The notes beneath the pieces were generated by a model, which was not told the DNA's origin, searched no databases, and saw only the letters and a program-made list of their open reading frames with translations. The translations under genes were made by a program, and so were the position numbers. From positions 551,900-615,899 of the forward strand of contig CAJFVJ010000003.1 of the NCBI GenBank assembly GCA_904420445.1: DNA of 64,000 bases. Direction: 5' to 3'. The DNA comes from Candidatus Adamsella avium. Its GTDB lineage: Bacteria; Cyanobacteriota; Vampirovibrionia; Gastranaerophilales; CAJFVJ01. The stretch's first letter is position 1, and every line of letters begins with the position of its first letter. Positions 9,687 to 18,834 of this stretch are shown here, piece after piece.

Positions 9687-10532
9687 CTATTGTTGATTTT
9701 GTTGTGTATTCTTTGGTTCAGGAGTTCCCTTATCTTCTACCTGAATTGTTGTCGGTCTTGATGCCATCTTCAATAACGCCTGTGATGCCAGTTTTGCATC
9801 TTCGCCGTATACATTCGGCGTTTGCTGAATTTGGTTCAAGAGCTGGGTGGTTTTCTGATTTCCGTTTGCATAACCTGAAGATAATGTAGTCATGGCTATC
9901 ATTCTTACATTCGGGTCAGGGTCTTGCAAAGACTTGTTCAAAAGATTTGTCAAAGCAGGGTCATCTTTTCTCGTTTCGAGTTCTTTGAACCTGTTCAAAA
10001 GTTCTTTAACTCCCTGCATTCTTATATCTGGATTTGAGTTGTTCAAATAATTTTCTATGGTTTTAATATATTCATCAGTCAGGGGAACAACATCTTTATC
10101 TTTCATCTTCGGTTGTTCTGACGCAGGCTGGTTTACAGGAGTTGCCGCAGGTTGTTGTGTTTGTGCAGGCTGCTGAGAGGGCATCGGGTAATAATACGGC
10201 ATCGGCATAGGATAAGGATAAAGCCCCATACCCTGAGGACCGTACCATGAAGATTGAGGATAAGTCATATTTCCTGATGAAGAAGGAGCGCCTGCCGTAG
10301 GATTGAATATTTGAATATTAACAGCACTGACACCGGCTCTCGGCGCATTAGGCTGCGTCATCACAGGATAAGATGCAACAGGCTGATAACCTGCCTGAGA
10401 AGAAGCCTGAGGCATCGGCTGTGTTTGAACAGGTGATGTTGATGTATTTTGTTGAACTCCTGCCGCATTCTGCGCTGATACAGGTTGATACATCTGTGGT
10501 TGAACACCTTGATTATAAACAGAATTACTCAT
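9687..10532 (-). CDS. Pro/Gln-rich protein with HEAT-like repeats
   Basis: A 281-residue protein. Residues 1-135 are low-complexity, rich in Pro, Gln, Ser, Met and Tyr (PYPMPMPYYYPMPSQQP). Residues 140-260 contain two or three HEAT-like helical repeats (NSNPDIRMQGVKELLNRF and DPDPNVRMIAMTTLSSGY). No signal peptide or membrane segment. The layout suggests a scaffolding protein with a flexible disordered arm. Function unknown; co-directional with the small membrane protein downstream. Confidence 0.7.
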   Translation of the reverse strand: MSNSVYNQGVQPQMYQPVSAQNAAGVQQNTSTSPVQTQPMPQASSQAGYQPVASYPVMTQPNAPRAGVSAVNIQIFNPTAGAPSSSGNMTYPQSSWYGPQGMGLYPYPMPMPYYYPMPSQQPAQTQQPAATPVNQPASEQPKMKDKDVVPLTDEYIKTIENYLNNSNPDIRMQGVKELLNRFKELETRKDDPALTNLLNKSLQDPDPNVRMIAMTTLSSGYANGNQKTTQLLNQIQQTPNVYGEDAKLASQALLKMASRPTTIQVEDKGTPEPKNTQQNQQ

Positions 10533-10684
10533 AATTAACCCTTAAACTAACACTTCTAATTATTAAAAAACATTTATTAAAGAAAAAATGCTAATTTGAA
10601 ATAAATTATTAAGATATATTACCTATTATTTTAAATTTGATTAAAAACAGAGTAGGAGGAAGAAAAATTATCTATAATTTTCTT

Positions 10685-11227
10685 ATGGAAAATAATTTTC
10701 TCGAGCATATTCCTCCAAATGACCTCTGCAGCAAATGCGGTGAGTGCTGCAGGTGTATTATCAGTGCTTATTCAGAGAAAGAGCTTGAAGAACTTGATGA
10801 TGAAGAGGCGAAATTATTCTTGTCTTTTTTCAAAAAATACAACTCCATTTCTGAACTTGATGATAAAAAGAAAAAATATATCGAGGCGGTATCTTCTTTT
10901 ATGAAAAAAGAAGTTGAAATATGGTACTGTCCTCACATTGATGAACAAAACAGATGCACCATCTATGAAGACCGCCCGTCATTTTGCAGGTCTTATCCAA
11001 AAAACGGATGGATAGTCACTCCTCCTGGCTGCGGTTATAAGGGATGGCAGTATGAACAGAGGGAAAAACAGAAGAAAATAATCAGAAAGCTGAAAGAACA
11101 GCTTTTGATTTTGAAGACAAATGCCTCAAATAATTTTCAGGATGATATTATTATAGTAAAAGAGCTTGAAGAAAAGATTCTTGAGAAAATAGCCAAATAT
11201 AAAAAATATGGAGCTGATAACTGGTAG
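10685..11227 (+). CDS. YkgJ-family cysteine-cluster protein (first of a pair)
   Basis: A putative metal-binding protein of the YkgJ/FliB-like Zn/Fe-chelating family. Motifs: CSKCGECCRC near the N-terminus, a middle CPHIDEQNRCTIYEDRPSFCR block, and a later CGY. The ATG at 10685 gives about 180 residues. The only strong ribosome binding site, TAGGAGGA at 10653-10660, is 24 bases upstream, but sits at ideal distance from an in-frame ATT at 10667; a TTG at 10637 precedes the site. The true start is therefore uncertain. It sits two bases from a second YkgJ gene and upstream of dCMP deaminase. The biochemical role of the family is not established. Confidence 0.85.
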   Translation: MENNFLEHIPPNDLCSKCGECCRCIISAYSEKELEELDDEEAKLFLSFFKKYNSISELDDKKKKYIEAVSSFMKKEVEIWYCPHIDEQNRCTIYEDRPSFCRSYPKNGWIVTPPGCGYKGWQYEQREKQKKIIRKLKEQLLILKTNASNNFQDDIIIVKELEEKILEKIAKYKKYGADNW

Positions 11228-11229
11228 AG

Positions 11230-11730
11230 ATGAAAGAATCAGTTGTTGAACGGGTAAAAAACTTATTCAAAATGCCTCAGAGTTTATGCAGACAGTGCGG
11301 ACAGTGCTGCAGGGTTGTCTGCTTCAAGGGGGGCTTATCTTATGAAGAGCTGATTGAAGCCCTAAAAAAAGAAAACACCTCTGATGCTGATAATGTTCTC
11401 ATTGAAGGAATAAAAGACTTTTTGACGCTTTTTCGTCCTTATAAATCAAATGAAGAAGCGAGAGAAAAAAATCCGTCATTTGTTGAAAAATTTAGAGCAC
11501 GGGTAAAAAACTACGACGAAAATAAGCAATATTTCTATTGCTGCAAATTTTTGGATGATGACAATAGATGTCTAATACATGAGGACAGACCAACGCTGTG
11601 CAGATTATATCCTCTTCCTCATGAGAGGACTATTTTTTATGACAACTGCGGTTATGAACAAACAGCAAAGAGCAATATAAAAGAAATAGCAGATATAATA
11701 GAACGACTGAAAAAAGGGGAAATATTATGA
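11230..11730 (+). CDS. YkgJ-family cysteine-cluster protein (second of a pair)
   Basis: A 166-residue homologue of the preceding gene, with CRQCGQCCRVVCF near residue 20 and the C-terminal CLIHEDRPTLCRLYP block and CGY. The two are likely tandem paralogues that have diverged. The stop codon overlaps the next start in ATGA. Cysteine ligands look complete, so metal binding is expected; the function is unknown. Confidence 0.87.
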   Translation: MKESVVERVKNLFKMPQSLCRQCGQCCRVVCFKGGLSYEELIEALKKENTSDADNVLIEGIKDFLTLFRPYKSNEEAREKNPSFVEKFRARVKNYDENKQYFYCCKFLDDDNRCLIHEDRPTLCRLYPLPHERTIFYDNCGYEQTAKSNIKEIADIIERLKKGEIL

Positions 11731-12173
11731 GTATAATTAACTGGACAGACTACTTTCTTGAAGTAGCAAAAACAGCTGCCATGAGATCAAATTGTTTGAG
11801 GAGCCAGGTGGGCGCCGTCATCGTATCTCCTGATAAGATGATTAAAGCGACAGGTTATAACGGAACGCCCTCAAAGGTAACTTCTTGTTATGAGAGGAAC
11901 TTTTGTTATCGAATAAAAAACGATATCCCGAGCGGAACAAAGTATGAAACCTGCAGAAGCATTCATGCAGAACAAAATGCAATCATCCAGGCAGGAATGG
12001 ATAAGTGCAAAGACGCAACAATGTATATCTGGGGACACAATTTTATATGCATATTATGCAAAAGATTTATTGTTCAGGCCGGTATAAAAGATGTTTATCT
12101 AAAGAAAGATGAAAACGCCGAGCTTGTTCATGTCTACGCTTCAGAACTGAGAGAACAGCTTGAAAACTCCTAA
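11727..12173 (+). CDS. Deoxycytidylate (dCMP) deaminase family protein
   Basis: Zinc-dependent deaminase that converts dCMP to dUMP for thymidylate synthesis (ComEB/Dctd family). The 148-residue length fits. The HAE motif (His80, Glu82) and the second zinc motif CILC (Cys108, Cys111) are present. The usual proline before the first cysteine (PCxxC) is replaced by Ile (ICILC), a mild deviation. It overlaps the upstream YkgJ gene by four bases, forming a three-gene operon. Confidence 0.88.
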   Translation: MSIINWTDYFLEVAKTAAMRSNCLRSQVGAVIVSPDKMIKATGYNGTPSKVTSCYERNFCYRIKNDIPSGTKYETCRSIHAEQNAIIQAGMDKCKDATMYIWGHNFICILCKRFIVQAGIKDVYLKKDENAELVHVYASELREQLENS

Positions 12174-12252
12174 ATCATATAAAAATATCATATAAAATAA
12201 CAGCTATATATAATATAATTAAATCGCAATAAGAAACTCAAAGGATATAAAT

Positions 12253-12903
12253 ATGACAAAAGAAAAAATGCATTTATTAATATTTCTTTTCATCGTAATA
12301 CTCCTAATCGGCTTGGGCTCTGTTTGGGCAATTTCTCATTTTTCAAAAGTTAACTTGAAACATAAGTTTGTCGAAAGCCGGAGAATTACAACTGATGTAC
12401 TCAAAGTGCTCGGAACAAATGATAATCAGTATTTGTACGCAAGTTATATCAAAAATGAGCGCTCATTCAGAAATGATTTTATTAACTCGGGTATGTTAAA
12501 TATAGATGCAAAAGTTCCGGCGCTGCCAGTATCAGAATATGAAAAAACTTATAAAAACAGAGGAAAAAATAACTCAATAAACACATCAGTCCTCGGGGAT
12601 TATAACTTTACAACAAAAAACAGAATAACTTTTTTCATCAAAGACTACGAAAGAGTTGTTTATATAACGGTTGATATAAACGGATATAAGTCAGGACCAA
12701 ATGTCTATGGTCAAGACCTGTTCTCTTTCCAGCTGCTTAACAACGGTCAGTTATATCCAATGGGCTCACAATATACAGATTTTTCTAAAGAGAAATTCAG
12801 TGATTTATGCTCGACTACTTCTTATTCAAAATATAACGGTATAACCTGCGCTCAAGAAGCAGTTGACTCACTTGAAAATAATACAGGTTATTTCAATTTC
12901 TAA
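12253..12903 (+). CDS. Pilin-like anchored protein
   Basis: A 216-residue protein with an N-terminal hydrophobic helix (LLIFLFIVILLIGLGSVWAI, about 8-28) and a soluble domain. The segment VDINGYKSGPNVYGQDLF followed by QLLNNGQLYPMG resembles the C-terminal globular part of type II secretion/type IV pseudopilins that carry a 'DxNGxKGPN' block. No prepilin-peptidase site (G-FTLxE) is visible, so it is probably a membrane-anchored pilin-like protein and not a processed pilin. Cys residues near 190 and 200 could form a disulphide. Pilin relationship is inferred from a short motif only. Confidence 0.7.
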   Translation: MTKEKMHLLIFLFIVILLIGLGSVWAISHFSKVNLKHKFVESRRITTDVLKVLGTNDNQYLYASYIKNERSFRNDFINSGMLNIDAKVPALPVSEYEKTYKNRGKNNSINTSVLGDYNFTTKNRITFFIKDYERVVYITVDINGYKSGPNVYGQDLFSFQLLNNGQLYPMGSQYTDFSKEKFSDLCSTTSYSKYNGITCAQEAVDSLENNTGYFNF

Positions 12904-12918
12904 TAAAATTTTATCTGA

Positions 12919-12966
12919 TAAAAAATCCTCTGCGGTTTATATGTGACCATGGAGGATTTTTTTGCA
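12919..12966 (+). terminator. Terminator after the pilin-like gene
   Basis: Inverted repeat AAAAATCCTC / GAGGATTTTT separated by a 20-base loop and ending in a run of T. It follows the stop codon of the upstream + strand gene. Confidence 0.65.
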
Positions 12967-12991
12967 AAAGATTGAAGGGGACAAATCATAC

Positions 12992-13029
12992 AAAAAGAAC
13001 CCCCGATGAAGATTTCATCGGGGGTTCTT
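12992..13029 (-). terminator. Strong terminator of the TpsA gene
   Basis: A perfect 16-base-pair stem (AAGAACCCCCGATGAA and its complement) with a three-base loop. Read on the minus strand, it is followed by a T-run, directly downstream of the exoprotein stop codon. It is among the strongest hairpins in the window. Confidence 0.85.
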
Positions 13030-13042
13030 GATTTTTTATCAA

Positions 13043-15529
13043 TTAGTATATTTCACGTCTTTTGTTGTTTGGATCTTGAGTTCCGATTGGTAAGTTCTGG
13101 AGAACTTCGTATTCATCATCTTTAACAACTTCTATGAAATATTTTTTGTTGATTTCGTCTATCTCAGCGCTGGCACCTAATGGGATGAAGTCAATCATCG
13201 GAGAAGGAGCAAGTCCTGCGACATCACTGTTGAGATCTTTGATTTTGTTGATTTCCTGATTGTCAATCAAGTCTTGAAGATCATCACCGGGCCAGATATG
13301 GTATACATTGAATCCGTTCTTAGCTTCATAATCGATGCCTGCACGAGTGATTGGTTCGTATACGTAGATGTCACCGTTTGAAGTTTTGATGTTCAGGTTA
13401 TCTGATTGGAATGCATTGATGTCAATTGTGTTAGCGTTTGATTCACCATCTTTAACATTCATATCACTTCTTTTTCCATCGAGAGTGATGACACCTGTTT
13501 TGAGAGCGACTGTGTTCGGAGCATAATCAAATTGTCCTGCACGAAGTTCGAAGTTTCTGTTATTAGCTGAGTCATCGATTGTTTGTTCGAAGCCCATAGC
13601 GTTCGCACCTGATGTTTCAAGAACAACTTTTTGTCCGCCGTGGATTCTTACTTTGTTGTCATCGCTGAATGTTGTATGAAGAGTGTCACCTTCAACTTTG
13701 TTCAGAACGATATCTTGAGTACCTGTTCTTACTTCAGCTTTTCTGCCTGCGTAGATGTCGCCGCCTTTAGAACCTGTGAGGATAGCACCATCATCATAAG
13801 ATCTGACTTCTGCATCTCTGCCTGCTCTTACAGTGTTGAAGTTAACTCCTTTACCTTCGAGCAATGCATCGGTTTGAGCTTCTACATTATTGACGAGGAT
13901 ATTTTCGCTCAAGTCGAAGATTTTAACATTGTTGCCTTTAGCATTCATTTCTTTTGCTGTTGATGTAGCGATTGTAACATCACCTGTTGAGTCAATGTTC
14001 AAATTCTTATCAAATGTAGAACCTGTAACTTTTACATAGCCGTTTTTATTTTTCAGATCAACGGTTCCGTTAGATTTTACCTGATTGAAGTGAACTGCAC
14101 CGTCGAGTTCGCCGATTTTAGCACCATCAACAATATTTGTTTTGTTGAAGTTGAATATATCAGCTTTTGATTTGTCGATTGTTCCTCTGATAGTGCCGCC
14201 GTTGAGGTTTACTGAACCTGCTTTAGCAGTGAATGCCATAGCACCGTCGTTGGTTACTCTATTGAAGTTGATATGACCTTTATCATTGATAGCAATAATC
14301 TTTGAAGTTGCATCATTTGTTGCATCTGTTACGTTGATATTGCTTTCTGTTTCTTTGACAAAATCAGAAGGTGTCAAATAGTCATGATCAGGTGCTTCGA
14401 TATTCAACAATGAACCGTTTTTGTTGTTGAATTCATTGATGTTAATCTCACCTGTGTTTGTATAAACGTTAACCTGACCTGCGTCATTTGATGCACGAAG
14501 CATTTCAATGTTGCCTGTACGGGTTTTTGCAACATATTGAGAACCTTTATTATGCAAATCAGTTGTATTAACTTTTCCGCTTTTTGTTGATACAGTGTAG
14601 ATTGAATTTCCTGAGTTTACGTTGTTTGAACTTTCAATCATACCTGAATCATTCAAAACAGCCAGATGTGAACCGTTTTGGTTGTCGATATTTTCTAAGT
14701 AAATATTACCTGAAGTTGATTGGATAGTAACTTTTGAATTGTCAAAGCCTGTTCTTTTTGACATATCAAGAGTACCGTCTTTTTTAGTTCCTGCCTGAAG
14801 GTTGATGTTGCCTTTATTTGTTGTCAACTTAACTTCTTTGGCGTCTTTTACTCTAACATTTTCAAATTTGATGTCTTTTCCAGCAGTGATGTGCAAAGCA
14901 CCGTCTTTTGTTGTGAATGCTGAATTAGCAACGTGGATATCACCTTTTGCCAATCCCGGGTTTGCTACACCAGCAACTGCATCGTAGTTGATACCGTCAA
15001 CTGTTGTCAACTTGATTGATTTACCGAGCAAGTCTGCTGCAGAATAAATTGAACCGGCATTAACTTCCAAATTACCGTTGATTTTTGCACCTTTTTCAAG
15101 TCTTACATTGCCTGCTTTTTTGGCAATTGAATCAACAGTGTTAAGACCAAGATTTCCGAGGTTGATTACAGCACCGTTGCCAACCATAACACCGTTCGGG
15201 TTGAGAAGAGTTGTTCTTCCTGTTGCAGCACCGACACCTGATGCATTCCATGTACCGTTGATTACTGATGGTGCTGAACCGTTAACTTTGAACAAAATAT
15301 GCTGATTTTGTCCGTTGAACTGGTTGGTAAGTGTTTGACCATTTTGAATATTAAATTTGTTCCAATTTGTAACGGCATTCAATCCATCAACAGCATCCGT
15401 GCTGACAACATCTTTACCGTTAAAATGTGCCCCTGTACCGCCTGCGAATGAAGCATCAATAGCCAGAGCTGAATTGTTGATTGTCATCATCATTCCGACT
15501 GCCAGAGTAAAGACTAAAATCTTTTTCAT
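13043..15529 (-). CDS. Two-partner secretion exoprotein (TpsA, filamentous haemagglutinin N-domain)
   Basis: Large secreted surface protein of about 828 residues. A Sec signal peptide (MKKILVFTLAVGMMMTINNSALA) is followed by a TPS secretion domain: AHFNGKDVV, an NxFNGQNQHILFKV strand block, and the signature LLNPNGVMVGNGAVINLG. The rest is a repetitive beta-helix-like region with many short strands (GNINL, GNIEM, GDIYV) and no cysteine. The ATG at 15527-15529 was preferred over an upstream one because AGGAGATATAT precedes it at good spacing and the signal peptide starts there. The expected transporter (TpsB) is encoded 6.7 kb away on the other strand. It is small for an FHA-type adhesin; its ligand cannot be predicted. 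Confidence 0.88.
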   Translation of the reverse strand: MKKILVFTLAVGMMMTINNSALAIDASFAGGTGAHFNGKDVVSTDAVDGLNAVTNWNKFNIQNGQTLTNQFNGQNQHILFKVNGSAPSVINGTWNASGVGAATGRTTLLNPNGVMVGNGAVINLGNLGLNTVDSIAKKAGNVRLEKGAKINGNLEVNAGSIYSAADLLGKSIKLTTVDGINYDAVAGVANPGLAKGDIHVANSAFTTKDGALHITAGKDIKFENVRVKDAKEVKLTTNKGNINLQAGTKKDGTLDMSKRTGFDNSKVTIQSTSGNIYLENIDNQNGSHLAVLNDSGMIESSNNVNSGNSIYTVSTKSGKVNTTDLHNKGSQYVAKTRTGNIEMLRASNDAGQVNVYTNTGEININEFNNKNGSLLNIEAPDHDYLTPSDFVKETESNINVTDATNDATSKIIAINDKGHINFNRVTNDGAMAFTAKAGSVNLNGGTIRGTIDKSKADIFNFNKTNIVDGAKIGELDGAVHFNQVKSNGTVDLKNKNGYVKVTGSTFDKNLNIDSTGDVTIATSTAKEMNAKGNNVKIFDLSENILVNNVEAQTDALLEGKGVNFNTVRAGRDAEVRSYDDGAILTGSKGGDIYAGRKAEVRTGTQDIVLNKVEGDTLHTTFSDDNKVRIHGGQKVVLETSGANAMGFEQTIDDSANNRNFELRAGQFDYAPNTVALKTGVITLDGKRSDMNVKDGESNANTIDINAFQSDNLNIKTSNGDIYVYEPITRAGIDYEAKNGFNVYHIWPGDDLQDLIDNQEINKIKDLNSDVAGLAPSPMIDFIPLGASAEIDEINKKYFIEVVKDDEYEVLQNLPIGTQDPNNKRREIY

Positions 15530-15714
15530 ATATATCTCCTTTTTAATATTTTGTATATACTTTTTCAATACAAAAGTGTATATTTATTAAAAAACAAAAA
15601 GTAATTCAAAATTAATAAAAATTAGGGAAAACTTTAAAAAAGTTAACATTATATTATTAAACACCAAAAACGCTATTATTGCTAGCTTTTATGTCAATTT
15701 ATTAACTAAAAAAT

Positions 15715-16440
15715 TTATTTTTTTTCAATTATTTTTTTAAAATTTTCAACATCCTCCTCTGTATCTATTCCCACCGGAGAATAGCCCACTACAACTGCTT
15801 TTATGCGCATTCCGTTCTCAAGTGCTCTCAGCTGTTCCAAACTTTCGCTCATCTCAAGAGGTGTTTGTTCCATTTTAGTCATTTTTAACAAAGAGTCACT
15901 TTTATAGGCATAAAGCCCGATATGCGCATAAACCGGCGATTTCCCCTCATTCCTTTCATAAGGAATAGGACTTCTTGAAAAATACATCGCCATGCCCGAT
16001 TTTGAAACAACACACTTTACGACATTCGGGTTTGCTATTTCTTCTTTATCTTTTATCACTCTGATTAAAGTTGATATATCAGCATCGGATTCTTTGAGGG
16101 CATCTATGGCTTTATCAATGCTCTCAGGGTCTATCATCGGTTCATCTCCCTGAACATTTACAGCAATGCCAATATTGGCATCACCACTTACAATCTCTGC
16201 GATACGATCGCTTCCACACTTATGATTTGGTGATGTCATCCTGACCAATCCGCCGAAAGATATGACTTCATCATAAATACGCTTATCATCAGTTGCAACA
16301 ACAACTTCATCAGCGGACTTTGCCTGTTTTGCCTTTTCATAAACCCACTGTATAATAGACTTTCCGCCTATTTTTATCAGCGGTTTTCCGGGCAGCCTTG
16401 TTGATGCATATCGTGCAGGAATTATTATTGATGTTTTCAT
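15715..16440 (-). CDS. kdsB: 3-deoxy-manno-octulosonate cytidylyltransferase (CMP-KDO synthetase)
   Basis: Activates KDO with CTP for lipopolysaccharide inner-core synthesis in the cytoplasm. The 241-residue length is typical. Visible motifs: IIPARYASTRLPGKPL (nucleotide binding), VVVATDDKRIYDEV, CGSDRIAEIV, NVQGDEPMIDP, YFSRSPIPYER and HIGLYAY. It is last in a run with xerC/D and the TSUP permease (24-base gap to the recombinase). Its presence supports an LPS-bearing outer membrane. Confidence 0.96.
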   Translation of the reverse strand: MKTSIIIPARYASTRLPGKPLIKIGGKSIIQWVYEKAKQAKSADEVVVATDDKRIYDEVISFGGLVRMTSPNHKCGSDRIAEIVSGDANIGIAVNVQGDEPMIDPESIDKAIDALKESDADISTLIRVIKDKEEIANPNVVKCVVSKSGMAMYFSRSPIPYERNEGKSPVYAHIGLYAYKSDSLLKMTKMEQTPLEMSESLEQLRALENGMRIKAVVVGYSPVGIDTEEDVENFKKIIEKK

Positions 16441-16464
16441 TTGCTATCTCCTCCTCTCTTTTCT

Positions 16465-17376
16465 TTAAACAGCACGAGGATGTGCTTTTGTATAAGCCTG
16501 CTTCAATCTCTCGGTTGAAACATGGGTATAAATCTGTGTATTGCTGATGCTAGCATGCCCCAAAAGTTCTTGAACTATACGCAAATCAGCACCTTTCTCA
16601 AGCATTTTTGTGGCAAAACTGTGCCTGAAGACGTGAGGAGATACCTTCTTCTGTATCTTCAATTTTTTTGCGGTGTCTTTTATCACGTTGTACACACTCT
16701 TCGGCTGGAGCATAAAACCCGTGTTATTCACAAAAACAAAGTCTTCTTCACTGTGTTCTTTTTTGCATAAAATCGGACGAATTTTTTCCATATATGACTG
16801 CATATACTTTTTCGCTCTGTTGCTGATGAGGACAATCCTTTCTTTTCCTCCCTTGCCGAATACAGTTATTTCATTCTGTTCAAGGTTCAAGTTTTCAAAT
16901 TTCAGATGACACAGCTCTGAAATACGCATGCCTGTGACAAACAGAACCTCAAGAATTGTATGATTTCTGAAACCTGCCGGAGTGTTTGTTTCAATAGCAT
17001 CTATTATGCTCATCGCTTCCGTTTCAGTCAGAAATTTAGGGAGAGATTTGTTTTTTCTCGGACTTTTTATATTATCAGCGGGATTTGCTTCGACAATACG
17101 CTCTCTGTATAGATATCTGTAGAAAGTTCTTATCGCAGCAATTTTTCTTGATACAGTCGTTTTTGAATAGTTATGAGGCTGTATGCTTGCGAGATACTCT
17201 CTTATAGTTTTATGCTGGACTCTATCAGCATCCATACTCCCAAGATAAGACAAAAAATCTGATACATCCTTGTGGTAAGCAAGAATAGTATGGGGAGAAA
17301 AATTCTTCTCTATCTCGAGATAAAGTCTGAAGTCTTCCAAATACTGTTTTGATATGTCATTTTCTAAACTATCCAT
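16465..17376 (-). CDS. Tyrosine site-specific recombinase XerC/XerD
   Basis: Resolves chromosome dimers at dif sites. About 303 residues, normal for XerC/D. N-terminal SAM-like DNA-binding domain (YLEIEKNFSPHTILAYHKDV), then the catalytic domain with Arg in TGMRISELCHL, Lys in GKGGKERIV, HxxR in HVFRHSFATKML, and the Tyr nucleophile in NTQIYTHVS. The ATG at 17374-17376 gives a family-like N-terminus; a TTG at 17401-17403 is an alternative. There is no adjacent integrase-type attachment site, so this looks like the housekeeping recombinase and not a mobile-element integrase. Confidence 0.93.
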   Translation of the reverse strand: MDSLENDISKQYLEDFRLYLEIEKNFSPHTILAYHKDVSDFLSYLGSMDADRVQHKTIREYLASIQPHNYSKTTVSRKIAAIRTFYRYLYRERIVEANPADNIKSPRKNKSLPKFLTETEAMSIIDAIETNTPAGFRNHTILEVLFVTGMRISELCHLKFENLNLEQNEITVFGKGGKERIVLISNRAKKYMQSYMEKIRPILCKKEHSEEDFVFVNNTGFMLQPKSVYNVIKDTAKKLKIQKKVSPHVFRHSFATKMLEKGADLRIVQELLGHASISNTQIYTHVSTERLKQAYTKAHPRAV

Positions 17377-17433
17377 TCCTAAATTATATAATTTTAGAAG
17401 CAATATAAAAATAATTAATATACTGTAATTTAT

Positions 17434-18192
17434 CTACAAAATAAGAAGAGTTCCTCCGATAATCGGCAGAGAAACCATAGCCGTTTTCAAAAGCCAAGAT
17501 GGCGAACGTTTTGTAAACTTTGCGCCGATATAAGCCCCGCACATAAGTCCGAATACAACCTCTGCAAACAATCGCAAATCTAAAGACCCCGAAGCAAGAT
17601 ACCCCACACTCCCGAAAAATCCCATTGGAAGCATGATTAGCATTGTTGTTCCGACTATCTTATTGAGAGGGAAAGAAAAACACATCAACATACTAAGCTG
17701 TATAAACTGAGCCGCACCAAATCCGAAAGTGCCTGCCAGAAGACCGTTAATAAAACCTATCAAAAAACAGATTACAAAAAACTTCATGGAAGAAATATTT
17801 TCTCCTGAATTTTTCTCAAGAATTTTATCAAACACATGAGAAAAAAGACGCAAATATGCAAGGACAGCAGAGATATATAACAAAGCAGCCGTCATATACT
17901 TCAACCTTGAAGAAGGAATATAATGCGCTAAATGTGCTCCGATAAAAGCCCCTGAAGAAGCAAAAATCCCTATGGTCAAGCCTGTTTTCAAAACAAGATT
18001 GCCGTCACGCAGATGACTGAGAGTACCTGAAAAAGTCGTAAACGCCATTGCACCGAGAGAAATACCAAGAGCGGTATGGATAGGAATCCCGAAAAAGAAT
18101 GTCAATATCGACACCACCATCGCTGCTCCTCCGACTCCTATAAAGCCGATTACCCCCCCGAGGAAAAACATTGTTAATAAAATAATCATCAC
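17434..18192 (-). CDS. TSUP/TauE-SafE family membrane permease
   Basis: A 252-residue polytopic membrane protein with about eight hydrophobic segments. Duplicated glycine-rich motifs typical of the TSUP family are visible: FLGGVIGFIGVGGAAMVV near the N-terminus, and FINGLLAGTFGFGAAQF in the second half. Family members export sulfite, sulfoacetate or other sulfur anions and some organic acids; the substrate cannot be deduced. It is upstream of xerC/D and kdsB in the same direction. Confidence 0.88.
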   Translation of the reverse strand: MMIILLTMFFLGGVIGFIGVGGAAMVVSILTFFFGIPIHTALGISLGAMAFTTFSGTLSHLRDGNLVLKTGLTIGIFASSGAFIGAHLAHYIPSSRLKYMTAALLYISAVLAYLRLFSHVFDKILEKNSGENISSMKFFVICFLIGFINGLLAGTFGFGAAQFIQLSMLMCFSFPLNKIVGTTMLIMLPMGFFGSVGYLASGSLDLRLFAEVVFGLMCGAYIGAKFTKRSPSWLLKTAMVSLPIIGGTLLIL

Positions 18193-18281
18193 AAATCTTC
18201 TTTATACCGGAACCGCATAAAATTATACCCATAAATATAAAGCGTTGTCATCTTCCCCGCAATTTCCCCGCTAAAAAATAA

Positions 18282-18306
18282 AAAAGACTCTCGAAAGAGA
18301 GCCTGA
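18282..18306 (-). terminator. Terminator of tRNA-Leu
   Basis: Read on the minus strand, GGCTCTC-TTTC-GAGAGTC forms a hairpin (one G-U pair) followed by TTTTTTATTTTTT, immediately downstream of tRNA-Leu. Confidence 0.8.
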
Positions 18307-18311
18307 AAAAT

Positions 18312-18398
18312 TGCCCTAGACCAGACTTGAACTGGTACTGAGTTATTCGCCCAATCGGATTTTAAGTCCGACGCGTCTACCGATTCCGCCACTAGGGC
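18312..18398 (-). tRNA. tRNA-Leu (UAA)
   Basis: An 87-base class II tRNA. Acceptor stem GCCCTAG pairs with CTAGGGC, with discriminator A. The anticodon loop CTTAAAA gives anticodon UAA. A long variable arm (TTGGGCGAATAACTCAGTACC) and a T-loop GTTCAAG are present. CCA is not encoded. An overlapping ORF on the same strand is spurious. Confidence 0.96.
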
Positions 18399-18457
18399 AT
18401 TCTGTTTGCAGAATAAATAATATAATAAAAAAGTTTTTTCGTCCACATGATTTTTGT

Positions 18458-18607
18458 GGGATTTATATCGCAAATTCCAACAAAAATTTCCCAAATAACG
18501 TCATACTAAGCGTTAGCGAAGTATCTGAACAAAAAGGATTCTTCTGGCTAAATTCCTCAGAATGACTGAATTTTATTAGCCTCTGAGGAATTTGCTATAT
18601 AAGTTCC
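18458..18607 (+). repeat. Dispersed intergenic inverted-repeat element, copy A
   Basis: A 150-base element bounded by near-perfect terminal inverted repeats (GGGATTTATATCGCAAATTCC at the left; complement of GGAACTTATATAGCAAATTCC at the right). Inside are the arms CGTCATACTAAG and CTCAGAATGAC, a nested inverted repeat, plus the core CGTTAGCGAAGTATCTGAAC. Three more copies occur at 21551, 25814 and 57839. It contains no ORF and lies in intergenic DNA; MITE-like or structured-RNA-like. Confidence 0.8.
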
Positions 18608-18834
18608 TTTTTTGTACTGAACTTTTTTCATACTCCATGAAGAGGATTTTTTTGACTTTCTATATTCTCTTTAAATACATAAATATATAATGGTTTATGG
18701 AATGTTAGACAAAAATTTTTTATCAGGAATGTAGACTTTAAGAAAAAGATTATTATTATTTAAACAGGTAGTTAGAATACAGTTTCCAAAATGCTGACAT
18801 TCTTCGCTGCGGACACAAAAGTCCATGGCAATAC

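Noticed and set aside
9704..9889. Short + strand frame opposite the HEAT-repeat gene
   Set aside because: Shadow of the minus-strand gene with no start signal.
13043..15529. Several + strand frames opposite TpsA
   Set aside because: The TpsA protein has signal peptide, TPS motif and ribosome binding site; opposite frames are shadows of a repetitive gene.
18189..18494. 101-codon minus frame over tRNA-Leu
   Set aside because: It overlaps tRNA-Leu, its terminator and repeat copy A; a chance frame.
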